Part shown: piece after piece, positions 22,127 through 34,155 of the stretch | Position numbering within the stretch: the first letter of the stretch is position 1 | Layout of the letters: every line of letters starts with the position of its first letter | Source: Molanna angustata | Lineage: Eukaryota > Arthropoda > Insecta > Trichoptera > Molannidae | Assembly: GCA_963576475.1 (NCBI GenBank) | Contig: OY754967.1 | Coordinates: forward strand, 25,618,651-25,682,650 | DNA length: 64,000 nucleotides | Direction of reading: 5' to 3' | The notes under the pieces: generated by a model | What the model was told of the DNA's origin: nothing | The model's database searches: none | The model's input: only the letters and a program-made list of their open reading frames with translations | Program-made: the position numbers and the translations under genes

Positions 22127-22345
22127 AATAAGAAACCGTTTGAAAATAAACTATTTTTACCATCGTCATGTATAAAGTTACGAAGAAACCTTTTTGAAAC
22201 GCCATCTATTGATAAATTATTTTTTTTTGTAAACAATGACAACAGACCTTATTCTTAATTAAATCTCTAAAAAAATATCACTGGTTATCGACAGAGAAAA
22301 AAATCCAATGTTTGTGTATATGCGACTTTAAAAAATATTCGATTT
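22127..22345 (+). repeat. Repeat Z, right flank of the HINE insertion
   Basis: Similar to 30392-30560 (AACGCCATSTATTGA, TTTTGTAAAYAATGA) and to 30797-30850 (AAAAAATCCAATGTTTG, ATATTCGA), with internal deletion relative to that copy. Confidence 0.55.
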
Positions 22346-23139
22346 ATTAATCATTGTATTTTTTTTCTAACACTTCTAAATGCAAAAATGCAATACCTCA
22401 CTATTTTCTTTATAATCTAGCCAGTAGCCGTATATTATATAGCTAAAAGTAGGACTGCCGATTTATTTATTTATTTTATTTATTCATTTATTCAAAATCC
22501 ACAATAACCATACAAAAAAATACAACAATACAATAGTGAAACACAGTACAACAAAAATATGAAAAATAGACAATTTAGTATATGTTGGCACTGACAAAAA
22601 GAATTTATGTAAGGTATTTTTAAATTAAGCAAAATTGTTCTACATAATATATATTTCTATGTATCAGGACGACCGTTTCGGCTGACTGATCCCTTATCAA
22701 CTGGTAAACAAAGAATGTTGTGTTTATCTATTATATGGTTACCTATCTATTATTACTTTTTTATCTATTATTGATAATGGCCTAGTTAGCCAAAATGTTC
22801 GACCTGATTCAAGTAAAATATATGTGTTGAACCATAATTAACTTTGTTTGATTTAAAAATACCACATATAATGAAGTTCACATATTATGGAGACAATTTT
22901 AAAACCGATTTATGTATTGAAAATGAAAGAAATATAATACAATTGTAACTGAAACTTTTATTTAAACCGTAAACGTTTCAAATAATTATATTTCTGGCAT
23001 AGAAGTCAATCTAACCTAAGTATGGCAAGTATACATTTTTTTCTTACAGATTCGGTTTAATTTTATAAGGGACATAACTTAATTATCATAATGAAATAGA
23101 GATTTATTTAGGTCTACATCAGTATTCTTGTTGTAACAT
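22346..23139. other. AT-rich sequence with a TTTA microsatellite and a hairpin motif
   Basis: (TTTA)n-like repeat at 22463-22495. On the minus strand, 22675-22708 contains GATAAGGGATC...GCCGAAACGGTC, a short hairpin reminiscent of those in Penelope-like elements. No gene. Confidence 0.4.
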
Positions 23140-23535
23140 AACATTGGAGGCTCCTCTCGTTGTTAAATATTTATTTCGGGGGTTTCGACCCTTAAGCGGA
23201 CAGGATGGATTCAACCATTAAGAGGTAGTAGGAGACAAGAGTGAAATGTCTTTATCGGTTCTCCATCCGTTTTTCCTACTTCCTGGCTTTTCTGATTTAG
23301 TTCAATCACTAATCTGCCTGGGCCCGCGTCGTTGTTAGCCCAAATCGGGGGCAGTGCAGGTCAATAATGCCCCTTTGGGATTTAATGTGTGTACCTTCCA
23401 TGCTCTGTCGGGTTCTCGTTCCTCGGTGACCCTCCGTGAAGACGCTACAATGGCGTAGGTGGGGGGATTAATGGATTTCCACTGCAGGACGAACCTTAAG
23501 AGTCAATTATTGGTGTCCCGGAATGTTTGATCGAA
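23140..23535. other. GC-richer, apparently single-copy island
   Basis: Clearly less AT-rich than its surroundings, with no relative elsewhere in the window and stops in all frames. It could be a conserved non-coding element, an old untranslated exon or the remnant of a GC-rich repeat. I cannot tell which. Confidence 0.35.
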
Positions 23536-23936
23536 CGATAATTCAAAGTGTATTGAATTTTGGTACTCACATTGGGTATGTTTAACCCTTCTCAAGTGCG
23601 ATAACACATAAAACCTTAGGTATACCTTTTGTTGGAATTACAGAGTAATATTCATCGATTATGTTTTTAGTTTACAAATTATAATATAATTCAAGATGAC
23701 CAATGTTCGAGACAAACATTTTGGAAACTTTGAAAGCTTTGAATATAATATTCAGATAACAAGTTAAGTTTCGAGATCTGTTTTCAATTACTTCGTACAA
23801 ATGTTGTAATTGTATGAATGCTCAATTTATGCATTAATATGATCAGCTGTAATTTATATTGTTTAATAGAATTGAGATTAAAATTATCATATTCATTTTG
23901 CGAAATAGGATCATTTATCTCATTGATCGAATGGCG

Positions 23937-23975
23937 TTTATTTATTTATTTATTTAAGGGACAAACACAGTCTTA
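23937..23975 (-). mobile_element. LINE 3' terminus with (TTTA)n tail
   Basis: The minus strand reads GACTGTGTTTGTCCCTTAAA then (TAAA)n, matching the terminus at 17566-17614. Confidence 0.5.
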
Positions 23976-24189
23976 TAAAATAACCAGAAAAATACACTAT
24001 GAAATGAATAAAAGACAACTAAATTACTTTTATCCACAATTTATGTACATTAAATAATCATAGACGTATGTACCTACAATACAGCAAACAAATTCAATAT
24101 ATTTAAAATTATTACATATCCATATATTTCACACATTTGCCCATGACGGAAGGGAGAAGGACCTAATTTAGGAAGGATCTAAAGTACAC

Positions 24190-24303
24190 AAAATAGTTTA
24201 TACCATAAAGGTCTCAAAATATATAATAGTTTGCCACCAAACATAAAAGAATCCACAAGTCTTGTCACCTTTCGTAGGCTAGGTGCTGAATACATTAGTT
24301 AAA
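24190..24303 (+). pseudogene. LINE C-terminal remnant
   Basis: The frame reads LYHKGLKIYNSLPPNIKEST then LVTFRRLGAEY and a stop. The pattern GLKxYNSLPxxIKxxxSLxxFKxxL is the extreme C-terminus of many jockey/CR1-type RT proteins. No upstream domain is visible; the 5' side is stop-ridden. Confidence 0.6.
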
Positions 24304-25752
24304 AACTATTAATGTTCTCCATAGTTTCACATGTTTTTATAATTAATTGTCAGACTGTTATTGTTTAAAAACAAACGTATTTTTGTATATACTAGATTTA
24401 TTAATTTTTATGTATGTTTTTACATCTAAATACAATTTACTATTACTATTATAATTTGTTACTGTTGTGAAAAATAACAGAATCTGCTAGATAAAACAAA
24501 AATATGTATCATATTTTTTAAAATACATAGGTATAAGAGTTTGAAGAGTTTGGCTGTATTTATTTCAATGACCTTTTGAATAGTTTTTTTTATCATATTA
24601 ATTGGCTCGTGTGTAACTATTCTACGGTAAGGTATTTTGACGGTATTATCACAGTATTTAAGGTATTATCACATTTTTTACTAATATGGCTCAGAAATAT
24701 GTGTAATAAAAGTGATGGTTTTATTTTGATATTATTGATATTGAGAAATCCATCGCAAAGTTTAGAGAATTGTTTTATTTTCTATATGTTTTCACTATTT
24801 TATTGCATGTAAGACATAAAAATGCAATAAAGAATTTTATCGCATTAATTAATATCATTTTTATTGTTTATGCGATATCATGCTAGGGAAGATTTCATCT
24901 TCCATAATATCATATTTTATATCTAAGCAGCTGGTCGTTCAGATATTAAACTGCCATAATCTTATATCACAACTTAATAATATACTTTTTTCCTCAGATT
25001 ATTTTTGCTATTTTATAGCATACTGAGACAACGTCACACACCTTTCCTGATATATGTATTAAGTTTTACTTACAATGTTTTATATAACATTTTAATGACC
25101 ATACTAGCAATGTATGGATTACACTAATTCACACAAAGTTAGCCAGTATGAAGGGTTTCATATTCTGAATAATAAGCATGTGGAATCCATCGTTTGAACT
25201 ATTCGTAATCGCTTATGCTTCAAAAATATAATTGGGAATGGCATAACTTCATTATTTACATAAAACCTTAATGGTAGATAGCTGCGAAAAAATGATATTT
25301 TTTTGTTAAAAATATAATATTACTGTTATATTATTTGGAAGTTAAACTTACTATTTAAATTGTATTAAATTCGTCGAAGAATTTTTTCTTGATTGAACCG
25401 ATCTTCTGTAAAAACTATGATTATTAAAAATCATTGATAATAAGTCTTAATACTCAATGAATAGTAAAATACGCAGTTTTGATATATAATTATTTTAAAT
25501 AATGTTTTTTTCACAAATTTATGTTTACTTATTTTAACTAAACAAATAAACACCTACCGAATCTTTTATGCTTTACTGGAAAAATTTGATGTAAAATATA
25601 CATCAAACATTCGTAAAAATCATAAAACATTTTTAGCAGTTCCATTAATTATCTGATTACTTGATTTTTATATATAAACCACATGTAACGCTAAATCTAG
25701 TGTATTTTGTTTACTTTTTCGATCGACAATACTTGATGGAATTCCATTATAG
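24304..25752. other. AT-rich sequence, no gene
   Basis: No frame or RNA recognised in about 1.4 kb. Confidence 0.5.
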
Positions 25753-25887
25753 TATATTTAAAAAAAATACACATTTATAATTTTCTTCCACTAGTGAACT
25801 ACTCTGAAGATGCTTGGCTAGAGCGAAAATAGTAAGTTAAATTAAACCAAGTGGAAGAAAATTATAAATGTGTATTATTTTAATATA
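25753..25887. mobile_element. Foldback element with CTGAAGA...GAAA hairpin
   Basis: Arms at 25753-25792 and 25850-25887: ATACACATTTATAATTTTC and the complementary GAAAATTATAAATGTGTAT, with TTCCACT/AGTGGAA inside. The centre holds CTGAAGA, a GCTT/GAGC stem (25811-25825), then GAAA, flanked by AACTACT/AGTAAGTT. This resembles the hairpin of Penelope-like terminal repeats. Confidence 0.6.
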
Positions 25888-26239
25888 TACTTAATCTAGT
25901 GATTGACTACATGATATATTAAAACCACCTAAAACATTATGAAGTTACGTGTTATTAAGGGTAACTAACGCGTGCGTTGAAAAGGATTTTATCGTGATTA
26001 AAATTACTATCGGAAACTCAAAATTTGTTGTATTTTACGAACAACTTGAAATGAAAAAATATCACGAAATTTCACTTTGGTTATATTATGCTCTTTAAGC
26101 ACATAAAATATTTATTTCTCAGCCAAAAATAGAGGTATTTGAAAAAAAACTGTAAAAAAGTTACATTTTTTTGAGGGATTTATGCTGAATTTTGAAATTG
26201 AGTGACGAACATTCACTAGAGAAATCTTTAAAATAATTA
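25888..26239. other. AT-rich sequence, no feature seen
   Basis: Nothing recognised. Confidence 0.5.
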
Positions 26240-26400
26240 GATGGGTCGATGGCAAAGCGGTCAGCGCGCTGGGATAGGAATCCTGCCTCGACCGATTTCG
26301 TTCACCTATAGCACAAGCATTTATGCTTATTTTAGGGAACATAGGAAGATGTATATGTAAAATGATATATTTTTAATAAATATAATTCATGTTTTTTTAT
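26240..26400 (+). mobile_element. tRNA-derived SINE S1 (deleted head)
   Basis: Starts GATGGGTCGATGGCAAAGCG, with the A-box TGGCAAAGCGG. It lacks about 20 bases covering the anticodon and B-box region compared with the copy at 58298, then resumes with CCTGCCTCGACCGATTTCG and the SINE body ending near (ATAAATATA). Confidence 0.75.
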
Positions 26401-27215
26401 TTTTTAAAGTATCTTCAACAAAACATATTCAGTATTATTTATTATATTACATAACAATCGACAGCAATAACAAAACAAACCTTACCAGTTTTGACTTTCG
26501 CTACTTTCTCTTGTTCATGGTATCTCACTAATATCTGAAATTGATACTGAAAATATGTTTATATTTTGTCGATTTGAAAGTATATTTTCAGTTATTGAGG
26601 TATGATGCAAATAATTACATTTTTCCGTAGGTACACACAAAACTACTAGGTAGGTACTATGCGCACAAAAAAAAACTTTTTCTGAATTTGTAAAAGCGTA
26701 CCGTAGCGGAACAATATTCAAGTTGAAGTATTGCAGTTGAAATATTTGAATGGGAACTGCTTATTCAACGTTATCTCCGTACCGCTGTTTGTATAGTAAC
26801 CAATAGTGCATTTGTGTAGTAGAACCGTAATGACTGTCAGAGATTGGACTAGTATTGTGTTCCAACAATGGACTGGGAGTCTATAAAATTGGAAACTGTT
26901 TCAATAGTAATTCCCAGAACGATTCACGTCTTACTTTTTTACAATCTATTCATTTCGATCTTTGAATAAAACACATTATTCTGTGAACACAGGTTGTAAT
27001 ATTTCTATTTAAACAATTCTGTAGGTTTTAATGACATTTGAGCAAAATGTTTTGTTTCACACCAGCAATAGTAACTGTACAAGAGGTGCTTTAGGAAATT
27101 CCTTTTTTTATGATTATGATATGCAAAAATCAACACATTTCATTGAGTAAATTACGTATCTAATTATAATAATGTCTTTGTTAGCCACTATTCCAATAAC
27201 TTTCTTTCTGTGCCA
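26401..27215. other. AT-rich sequence, no gene
   Basis: Nothing recognised. Confidence 0.5.
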
Positions 27216-27385
27216 CAAGGTTGAAGGAGACCAGGAAGACCAAGGACTCGATGGATGGACAGTGTCGATGCCGATGCTTCCACAGTAAATATTAGAAACT
27301 GGAGAACGAAGGCAACGGATAGACGGGAATAGAGGAGACTCCTGGATTCAGCCAAGCCCCACCTAGGGCTGTCGAGCTTATGATG
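27216..27385 (+). pseudogene. LINE tail fragment 1 of 3
   Basis: The frame reads RPGRPRTRWMDSVDADAST, NIRNWRTKATDRREW, an in-frame stop, then RRLLDSAKPHLGLSSL and a stop, followed by a GATGAT tail. This is the GRPxxRWxDxV ... WRxxAxDRxxWRxLLxxAKxxxGL terminus of insect LINEs. The in-frame stop marks it as dead. Confidence 0.7.
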
Positions 27386-27439
27386 ATGATTATTCCAATA
27401 ACTTTATGGGAAAATAGGGACGCTGCGATGCGATATATA

Positions 27440-27625
27440 AATGATGAGTAAAGAAATAATAATTCTTGACACGAAGCCGAAGAGTTAGCTAACCCAAATT
27501 TCGTTGGTTGGATGGAGTGTAGCGAAACAACACGATTAGCTACAGGGACTGGAGAAATGCATGCCAGGATAGAAGGAGATGGCGACGAATGCTTGAGGAG
27601 GCCAAGGCCATTGTTCATTGACTAA
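27440..27625 (+). pseudogene. LINE tail fragment 2 of 3
   Basis: The frame reads PKFRWLDGV, a stop, then RNNTISYRDWRNACQDRRRW and RRMLEEAKAIVH with a stop at 27618-27620. Same C-terminal motif series as fragment 1 but clearly a different copy. Confidence 0.7.
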
Positions 27626-27724
27626 CTTTATGGCGTTTTAGAATAAGAGTAGACTATGCAAAATATGCAAAAAGACATGTGTTGGAACCTACTTTAATTC
27701 TTTTACTTATCTCATATAGGTATT

Positions 27725-28283
27725 TAACTCATGAAAATAAGGCACGACTGGCCGCTGGCAATAGGTATACTAATAAAGCACATAAGGTCCAAAATGCTAA
27801 CAAGAAAAAAATCCTGATATTCTTCTCAGACCTGTCGTAGTGTATGGAGCTGAATGCTGGATCTTAACAAATAGAGACGAAAATAGCCTCTTGATATTTG
27901 AAAGGAAAATCCTGAGAAAGATTTTTAGCCCAGTAAATGATAATGGACTATGGAGGATACGGTATAATAACGAACTACAGGAGTTATGTGATGAACCCAC
28001 CATTGTACAAGTCATAAAAGTACGTAGACTGGAAGTGGTTGGGATATGTCAGACGGATGAATGATGATCGTATCCCCAAAAAGGTTCTTTATACCCATCA
28101 GGAGGGTAGAAGAAGTAAAGGCAGGCCCAAGCTAAGATGGATGGATGGCACAGAAGATGATGTAAGAGAGATCGGAATAACAAAGTGGAGGTTCGTAGTG
28201 GAGGACAGGGACGGCTGGAGAAGGATTCTGGAGGAGGCCAGGGCCCACACAGGGCAGTAGCACCAATGAAGAAGATGATGATG
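27725..28283 (+). pseudogene. LINE tail fragment 3 of 3 (frameshifted)
   Basis: Longest of the three. Blocks in order: RLAAGNRYTNK, RPVVVYGAECWILTN (the YGSExWxL box), NSLLIFERKILRKIFSPVND, LWRIRYNNELQEL, a frameshift near 28050, GYVRRMNDDRIPKKVLY, GRRSKGRPKLRWMDG, and DRDGWRRILEEARAHTGQ with the stop at 28260. The 3' end is GTAGCACCAATGAAGAAG plus (ATG)n. At least two frameshifts, so inactive. Confidence 0.8.
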
Positions 28284-29764
28284 ATATCTCATGTATAATT
28301 TTTTTATCTGCCATGGACAGATTTTATCCATTTCCACGAATGAGATAAATTAAAATGTTTCTATGTCGAAGGGAATTAAAATTTGACTCATTCACTGGAA
28401 ACATATCATTGCATTTTGCTGTTTGTTACATTATGTTATATTTTAACCTATATACTGTCGTGCATATGAACATTGTATATATCTACATTATATACTTTGT
28501 GGTGTTCTGAAAATTTGCATATTTATTTTTGCGTTGGTAATAAATATTCCCCTTAGATTACATTGTAACGAATACATAATATATTCATTCATTGGATTAG
28601 TACAAGCTTTCCGTATCTTTATTAAGGTTTTGGATTTATATTTAAAGATAATTTATTATGGTCGTTAGAATGATGCGATGAAAATAATAAATTCATTACA
28701 AGTGGTTTATACAATTATTATAAGCGATATATATAGGTACATAAATGGCACATCCGCATTTCCTGCATTTTCAATGAGTCTGAAATATAAAAACATAAAT
28801 GACCTCTCTTTTGATGATTTTTTAAAAAAATGTTTTAATATCCCTAAAATTCTTAAAAACTACTTTTTCAAAGTTATCTTTAGTTATGTTCCCGATAGTT
28901 TACTATTCACAATATTATATCTTTCCTTATTAGTGATGAGTGAGTGTCTTTATAAATCTGCGATGATAAAATTCAATGTTGTTTATTTTCTTATTAGTGA
29001 ATGTTGAAACTGTATAATGTCTTCCTAATTCTGCGATGAAAAAATTCAATATTGTTTGTTTTCTTGACTGGCTTGCCATCGGTCGCAGCTATATAAAATA
29101 TATCTTCAAATGTGTATGTATCGTATGTAATATAAATAACAAATAAAAAATAACAGATTCTTCATCTTTATACGGGTCACGCCACGGAGTCAAAGAATAT
29201 TTGAAATAAAACCAAAATACTCATGAATCCTTTATATTATTGTGGGTAATGTGGGCAGACAACGATATTGAATGTGGAGAATGTTATATGTAATATTATA
29301 TGGGACGTGGAAGTAACCGTCCTCGTTACAAAACAAATAAAAAAGAAACCGAGAGATATTCTCAGAAATAAAACAAATGGTAGCAAAAGTGAAGAGGGGT
29401 GTGGAAGAGTCTAGAATGGAATTGACATTCTGCATATATTTACATATTATCTTCTTTCTCCACTGTTCTCTACACGAGAGTCTATCTGTCTATCAATCAA
29501 TAGCATTGCCGGCGTCCTGTTAGGAATTCCAACCGCATTTGTGGTTCTTTCAGGGAATTTGGGGGAGGCTGGTCTGCTCCAGGGTCGATTGTCTGGTCTA
29601 CTTCCATGTACTCTCAATCTACCATACCTACGTTTTAAACGTTATTCCAATCAAAAGCTCTTTGCCCTTTTGAAAAAGTGTATTATTTGAAATTGTGTTC
29701 AAAACATCCCATTGATAAAATAATTATAATGGTTAATACACGGTCATTCATATTAGGTATTTGC
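28284..29764. other. AT-rich sequence with a GC-richer island
   Basis: An island at about 29500-29635 is less AT-rich but has no frame. Otherwise nothing recognised. The 109-codon frame at 28678-29007 has a composition typical of AT-rich chance frames. Confidence 0.4.
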
Positions 29765-29860
29765 TAATTTATTTATTTATTTATTATAATTTACAATTTT
29801 TTTTTACATATTATTATATCCACTTCACTAGGCTTAGCCTGTACCGAGGTGGAATATTTC
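29765..29860 (-). mobile_element. Possible LINE 3' terminus with (TTTA)n tail
   Basis: (ATTT)n at 29766-29785 followed by AT-rich sequence and GGCTTAGCCTGTACCGAGG. This is the layout of a minus-strand LINE end with a TAAA tail. No coding part is seen. Confidence 0.3.
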
Positions 29861-30187
29861 ATAATCACATTAATACATATTTATACAATATTTTCGTATT
29901 TCATTCAGTTTTCGCAACAGTATGCATTCTATATAACATGATATATATACATATAGTTAAGCAAGAATACATCAAACAATCAAGCAAAAAAACTAAACAA
30001 AGATTTATATAGAAGTTAGCAAGAATGTATCAAACAATAAAGATAAAAATATATAATAAAACAAAACAATGACTGTAATTCAACGCTTACACAGTTTTTT
30101 GTATGGTTTAAACTGGCTAAGCGTTGAATAAGTGTCTTGCTAATAGTACCTATATCGATGTTTATAACTATAAACACTACAGTAAAT
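29861..30187. other. AT-rich sequence, no feature seen
   Basis: Nothing recognised. Confidence 0.5.
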
Positions 30188-30855
30188 ATTTTTTAACAGA
30201 TTTTTAATTATCTCAATAGAGACGTTGTTGGAATATTTACTGTAGGAGAACCGGGAAATCAAGGCACCTACAGGGCTTACGACCTGTCATCGGCTGGTTT
30301 ACGTGATCACTTTATGCGCTTGCGCAACGTTCACCAATTATGCCTTTTTTTAATGAGATCCCTATCAATTCAATTTTGAAAGTTCTATATATTGTAATAC
30401 TGAAATTCTTTTCGCTTGAAAATAATGAATTTTTACTACAGCCATCTATGTGTGAAATTATGAACAACATTCTTATTATTTTTATTTATTTTTGTTGCAA
30501 CGCCATGTATTGAGAGACTTGGTTTTTTGTAAATAATGAGAGCAACAATTCTTATACCTGAGGTGACAAATGCATTTTTTCGCATAGAAGTCACCCCTTA
30601 ATTGCGCCAGACTTATAAGGTCATTTTTGTCTTATTTACCTACTTGTACCAATGTGTAAGTAATCGAATATTTTTATTATTGCATATGCGCAAACATTGG
30701 ATTTTTGCCTTGATTTCCCGGTTCTCCTACAGTAAATATTCCAACTTCGTCTCTATTGAGATAATTAAAAATCTGTTAAAAAATATCTTTGACTCCCGAC
30801 AGGGAAAAAATCCAATGTTTGCGTATATGCAATAATAAAAATATTCGACTACAGT
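30188..30855. mobile_element. Repeat Z, copy with two sets of inverted arms
   Basis: Arm A (30188-30268) is inverted at 30702-30783: AATTATCTCAATAGAGACG against CGTCTCTATTGAGATAATT, and GTAGGAGAACCGGGAAATCA against its complement. A second pair, 30661-30703 and 30796-30846, shares CGAATATTTTTATTATTGC and complement. The two pairs overlap, so the right end is a hairpin whose loop is arm A'. Non-coding. Other copies: around the HINE at 21306, and 63778-63935. Confidence 0.65.
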
Positions 30856-33049
30856 AAATGGTGTTACATATAATATATGTAGTGATTGTGTTAATATAGT
30901 AATGAAGAATACGACAAGGAAGAAATGATTTGGTATTTATGCAACGAATGTAGTTTTTTTTATTTTACGTGTATATTCAACGTTCTTTTTCTAGGATAGC
31001 AGTACATAAAAATAAATAAACTTTATTTTTCAAATACGTTTTCTGTTGAGTTTCAAATTTATACATAAATAGCTTTCTGATCGAGGTTGTGAATAATTCG
31101 AATGTTCATTTTATTTGTGTGCCGTCCATTTCGCCATCGAAACAAAATGTCAAGTTTGTGTTTATTTTGAAATTTTATTTGTCCAGACATCCCAATGCAT
31201 TCCATTTAATTGATAATGCACATTTCGTATAAGCCGAGTGCAGTGTACCTATATGCAGATTTCCCTATTCAATTATTGAAACTGCCAAATTAGATTTACT
31301 CACAATCAATATCAATTAACACACCGTCCGTATCTGCTAAATAAATGAGGCTTATATTTTCAATACAAATCCGGAATTTTCTTTGTACCTAAAATTTCGT
31401 TTTCATACAGCAAAATATTACTAAAATATAAATTTTACAATATTTGAAAATTTTAATTAAGCTTTGATAATTATATAGGTAAAAAATCGAAAAGAACAGT
31501 TCCATTTATTTAATACTATTAGATGTTTTATATTTGTTTACATTATAAAATAAATATTTATTTAAGAAAAAAATAATACGATGGTGGATTTATTATAAAA
31601 AGCAAATTTTATCAGACAACAATAGTGACTTTTTTTCAAATATCATTATTCAACACATATACTAATTTTGCATATTTTTTTATGCGAATTATTAATTAAA
31701 GTGTTGGATTACAAGCGATATAAGATATATTTAAAATCTTTTTTTTATCGATGTTCTTCTATTAGTATCGAAGGGAGTCCCTTCGCGTGTAAAATTACGT
31801 TTTCTTTTCATAGTTCAGTGATTCTTCGACAGGCTTTATACACGTTGAAATTTGATTCTTATCATTGATGGATTCTTCCCTTTTCGGGGTTTTGGGCACG
31901 TCAAGTCGTCCACCCTTGGTGGGTTCTCTAGAAAAGATTCGGAGAGTTTTCTTTCGTTATTTATTTTTCTGTGAGGGTTCTAATAAGATTCATTAAGTCA
32001 GCTTCCGTTATTGATATTTTACGTGTTGCTGAATTTTGTGCACGTCTGTAATTTTAATTCATTTCTACGTTCTCTATTTGGTGTATATTTTTGAGCAGGT
32101 TTTGTGTATAATTTTTTTTCAGATAATTTCAAAATGTAAATACGGAATTTTGTATGGCAATGGTTTTGGGTTACCTAAAAAATGAATAATAATTTTTCCA
32201 TGAAAGATATTCAGTTTTTCCATTATGCTTTATATATATGGAGTACCTTACTCTCTCTTGGCGATTGGATAAACATTTTGTCGGTTGAGTCAATACACAC
32301 TGATACACAGCAACAATGGTGTTCGAAAAATCGCTACAATATCTTGGAAACCAAAGTAGGTGTTTAGTTTATAATAAACAATTTAAACAAAAAAAATGAC
32401 AAATAATAATCTTATGGCTTACTGTTTTTGTTTTCAAGGATTTTCTCAAATTAAATTTTTATTTGATCAAGTTCTTAATATAAACACTGACAACATAAAC
32501 AAAATATAAATTTAAAGGTTTTTAAAAGTGGTTTATCATACAAATATTTTCACTTTCTTTTAAATATTGAAATAAAATAATTTAACATATATGTATAATT
32601 TTTAATTGAATTTAGGGTAGTTCAAACTCTTGATTTTTTCAATTAGTTCATATTTAAATATGTTTATTTATCTATTGACCAGTCAATTGATTAACTCTTG
32701 ATAATTTATTTCTTTCGTAACTGATTTATATAAATAGAAACTTCTCTCTCCTATGTTTCTCTTGTTATTCCCTAGGCTCGATTAGTCTTGTCCTTTAGCA
32801 GATTTCTATAATATATTGTCACTGCTGCGCATCGATTTTCATTTTATTATTTTTTCTTGTCCTTTTTCAATTCATGAATGTGATGCTTTAAATTTGTTTT
32901 TGTTTGTTGTTATTTCTTATCATAGTTTCCAACTTTACATTTTAAGCTTTTTAGAAATTTTGTTTTCAATAACCCTCATAGTAAAATGAAAAAAATTTCA
33001 TAGATTTTCTATATAGATTAGTCATGTTACACACAGATTTTCAAATGAT
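30856..33049. other. AT-rich sequence with a GC-richer island
   Basis: An island at about 31745-31990 (GGGAGTCCCTTCGCGTGT, CGTCCACCCTTGGTGGGTTC) is single-copy here. No gene, RNA or clear repeat in about 2.2 kb. Confidence 0.4.
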
Positions 33050-33330
33050 CGTGTTGCATACCATCACGGCATATACCACAATGTGGGGTATCAAGCGACG
33101 GGTGTGCGGGTGTGCATTACCTTATAAAAGGAAGCACGACGCATATGTGTATATCCACACACCAGCCTAGTCTCACCTAAAATGGCATAATTCAGAATTG
33201 CTTAATTATGGGAGATGTTATTTTATACCAGTTGTATTTTCGATTACCCAGTTTAAACTCGAAAACGATACAATAGAAAATAGTGAATTCACTATTATAC
33301 GCCAGCTCCTCATAGTCGATCATGATCGTA
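33050..33330 (-). repeat. Dispersed repeat X, minus copy
   Basis: Similar to 54620-54890 inverted: ATACCATCACGGCATATACC, ACAATGTGGGGTA, GGTGTGCGGGTGTGCATTAC, GCATATGTGTATA. It is uninterrupted where the 58256 copy holds a SINE. Confidence 0.6.
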
Positions 33331-33884
33331 GACATGATCATGATAGTCTTCGTTATAGTAAATAGTTTTCATACATAAGGAATATCTTAGTTTTCATACA
33401 CGAAGAATATTTAAAAAATTCTATATAAATAACCAACACTATTTCTAACTATAAAAAAATACACATTACAATGTGAAATTATAACCTTGAACCTAGATAA
33501 AATTTGTTTTTATCCTCATTTTACTCGGGATATTTGTATTAAACGTGGTATTTCGTATGTGTGCAGTTTTACTAATCCAAAAACACGTCCCATTTCAAGA
33601 ACTTATCAATTTGTACACCAAGATACTTTATGCTGGTCTTTCCAAGGATTCACAATTGCAATTTTTTTGACAGTTATGGATTTTTAACGTATAATCAAAT
33701 GAGGGTTGACTTACATATTATATATTATTACTGGTTATGGTACAGGTTCTCAGGTTATGAAGACAGAGAGTAGCGAATAGGCATGATGACTAATTTTGTA
33801 AAACAATTTTTATAAATACATTATTATACACTTTTTAAAATGTAAATAAATACATTTTTTTAAAATCTTTTTTGTTCATAAAAT
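33331..33884. other. AT-rich sequence beside the R1-like LINE
   Basis: GAGTAGCGAATAG (33768-33780) is the exact inverse of CTATTCGCTACTC (33889-33901) at the LINE 3' end. Overlapping CATGATCATGAT palindromes lie near 33330-33345. No gene. Confidence 0.4.
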
Positions 33885-34155
33885 TCGCTATTCGCTACTC
33901 CCACCACCACCCGCTCTGCCTATGGGGACTGTAATCGGCCCCTTCACAGAACGCTAAGTGAACGACAAAAAAAAATGCATAGCACGAAAAGTAGCTCATG
34001 GAGCCCTCTAGATTAGCAATCTCGGCACCATAGTGCAAAAAGAAACAATCAACGAGTGCGAACAGAAAATTCACACCCGTGGACTGTCTATGACCTCAGA
34101 TCCCCCTACATGCAGACCATCAGAGAAGTGACCAAGATCTCTGGAAATAATTCAT
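33885..34155 (-). mobile_element. 3' UTR of the R1-like LINE
   Basis: Non-coding sequence directly after the ORF2 stop at 34156. Its 3' end, GGTGGTGGTGGGAGTAGCGA on the minus strand, and internal blocks recur at 10055-10180 and 16922-17175, showing this is a family. Confidence 0.7.

Noticed and set aside
28678..29007. 109-codon frame as a host gene
   Set aside because: Composition (Ile, Tyr, Phe, Lys rich) is what AT-rich non-coding DNA gives, with no motif and no splice context.
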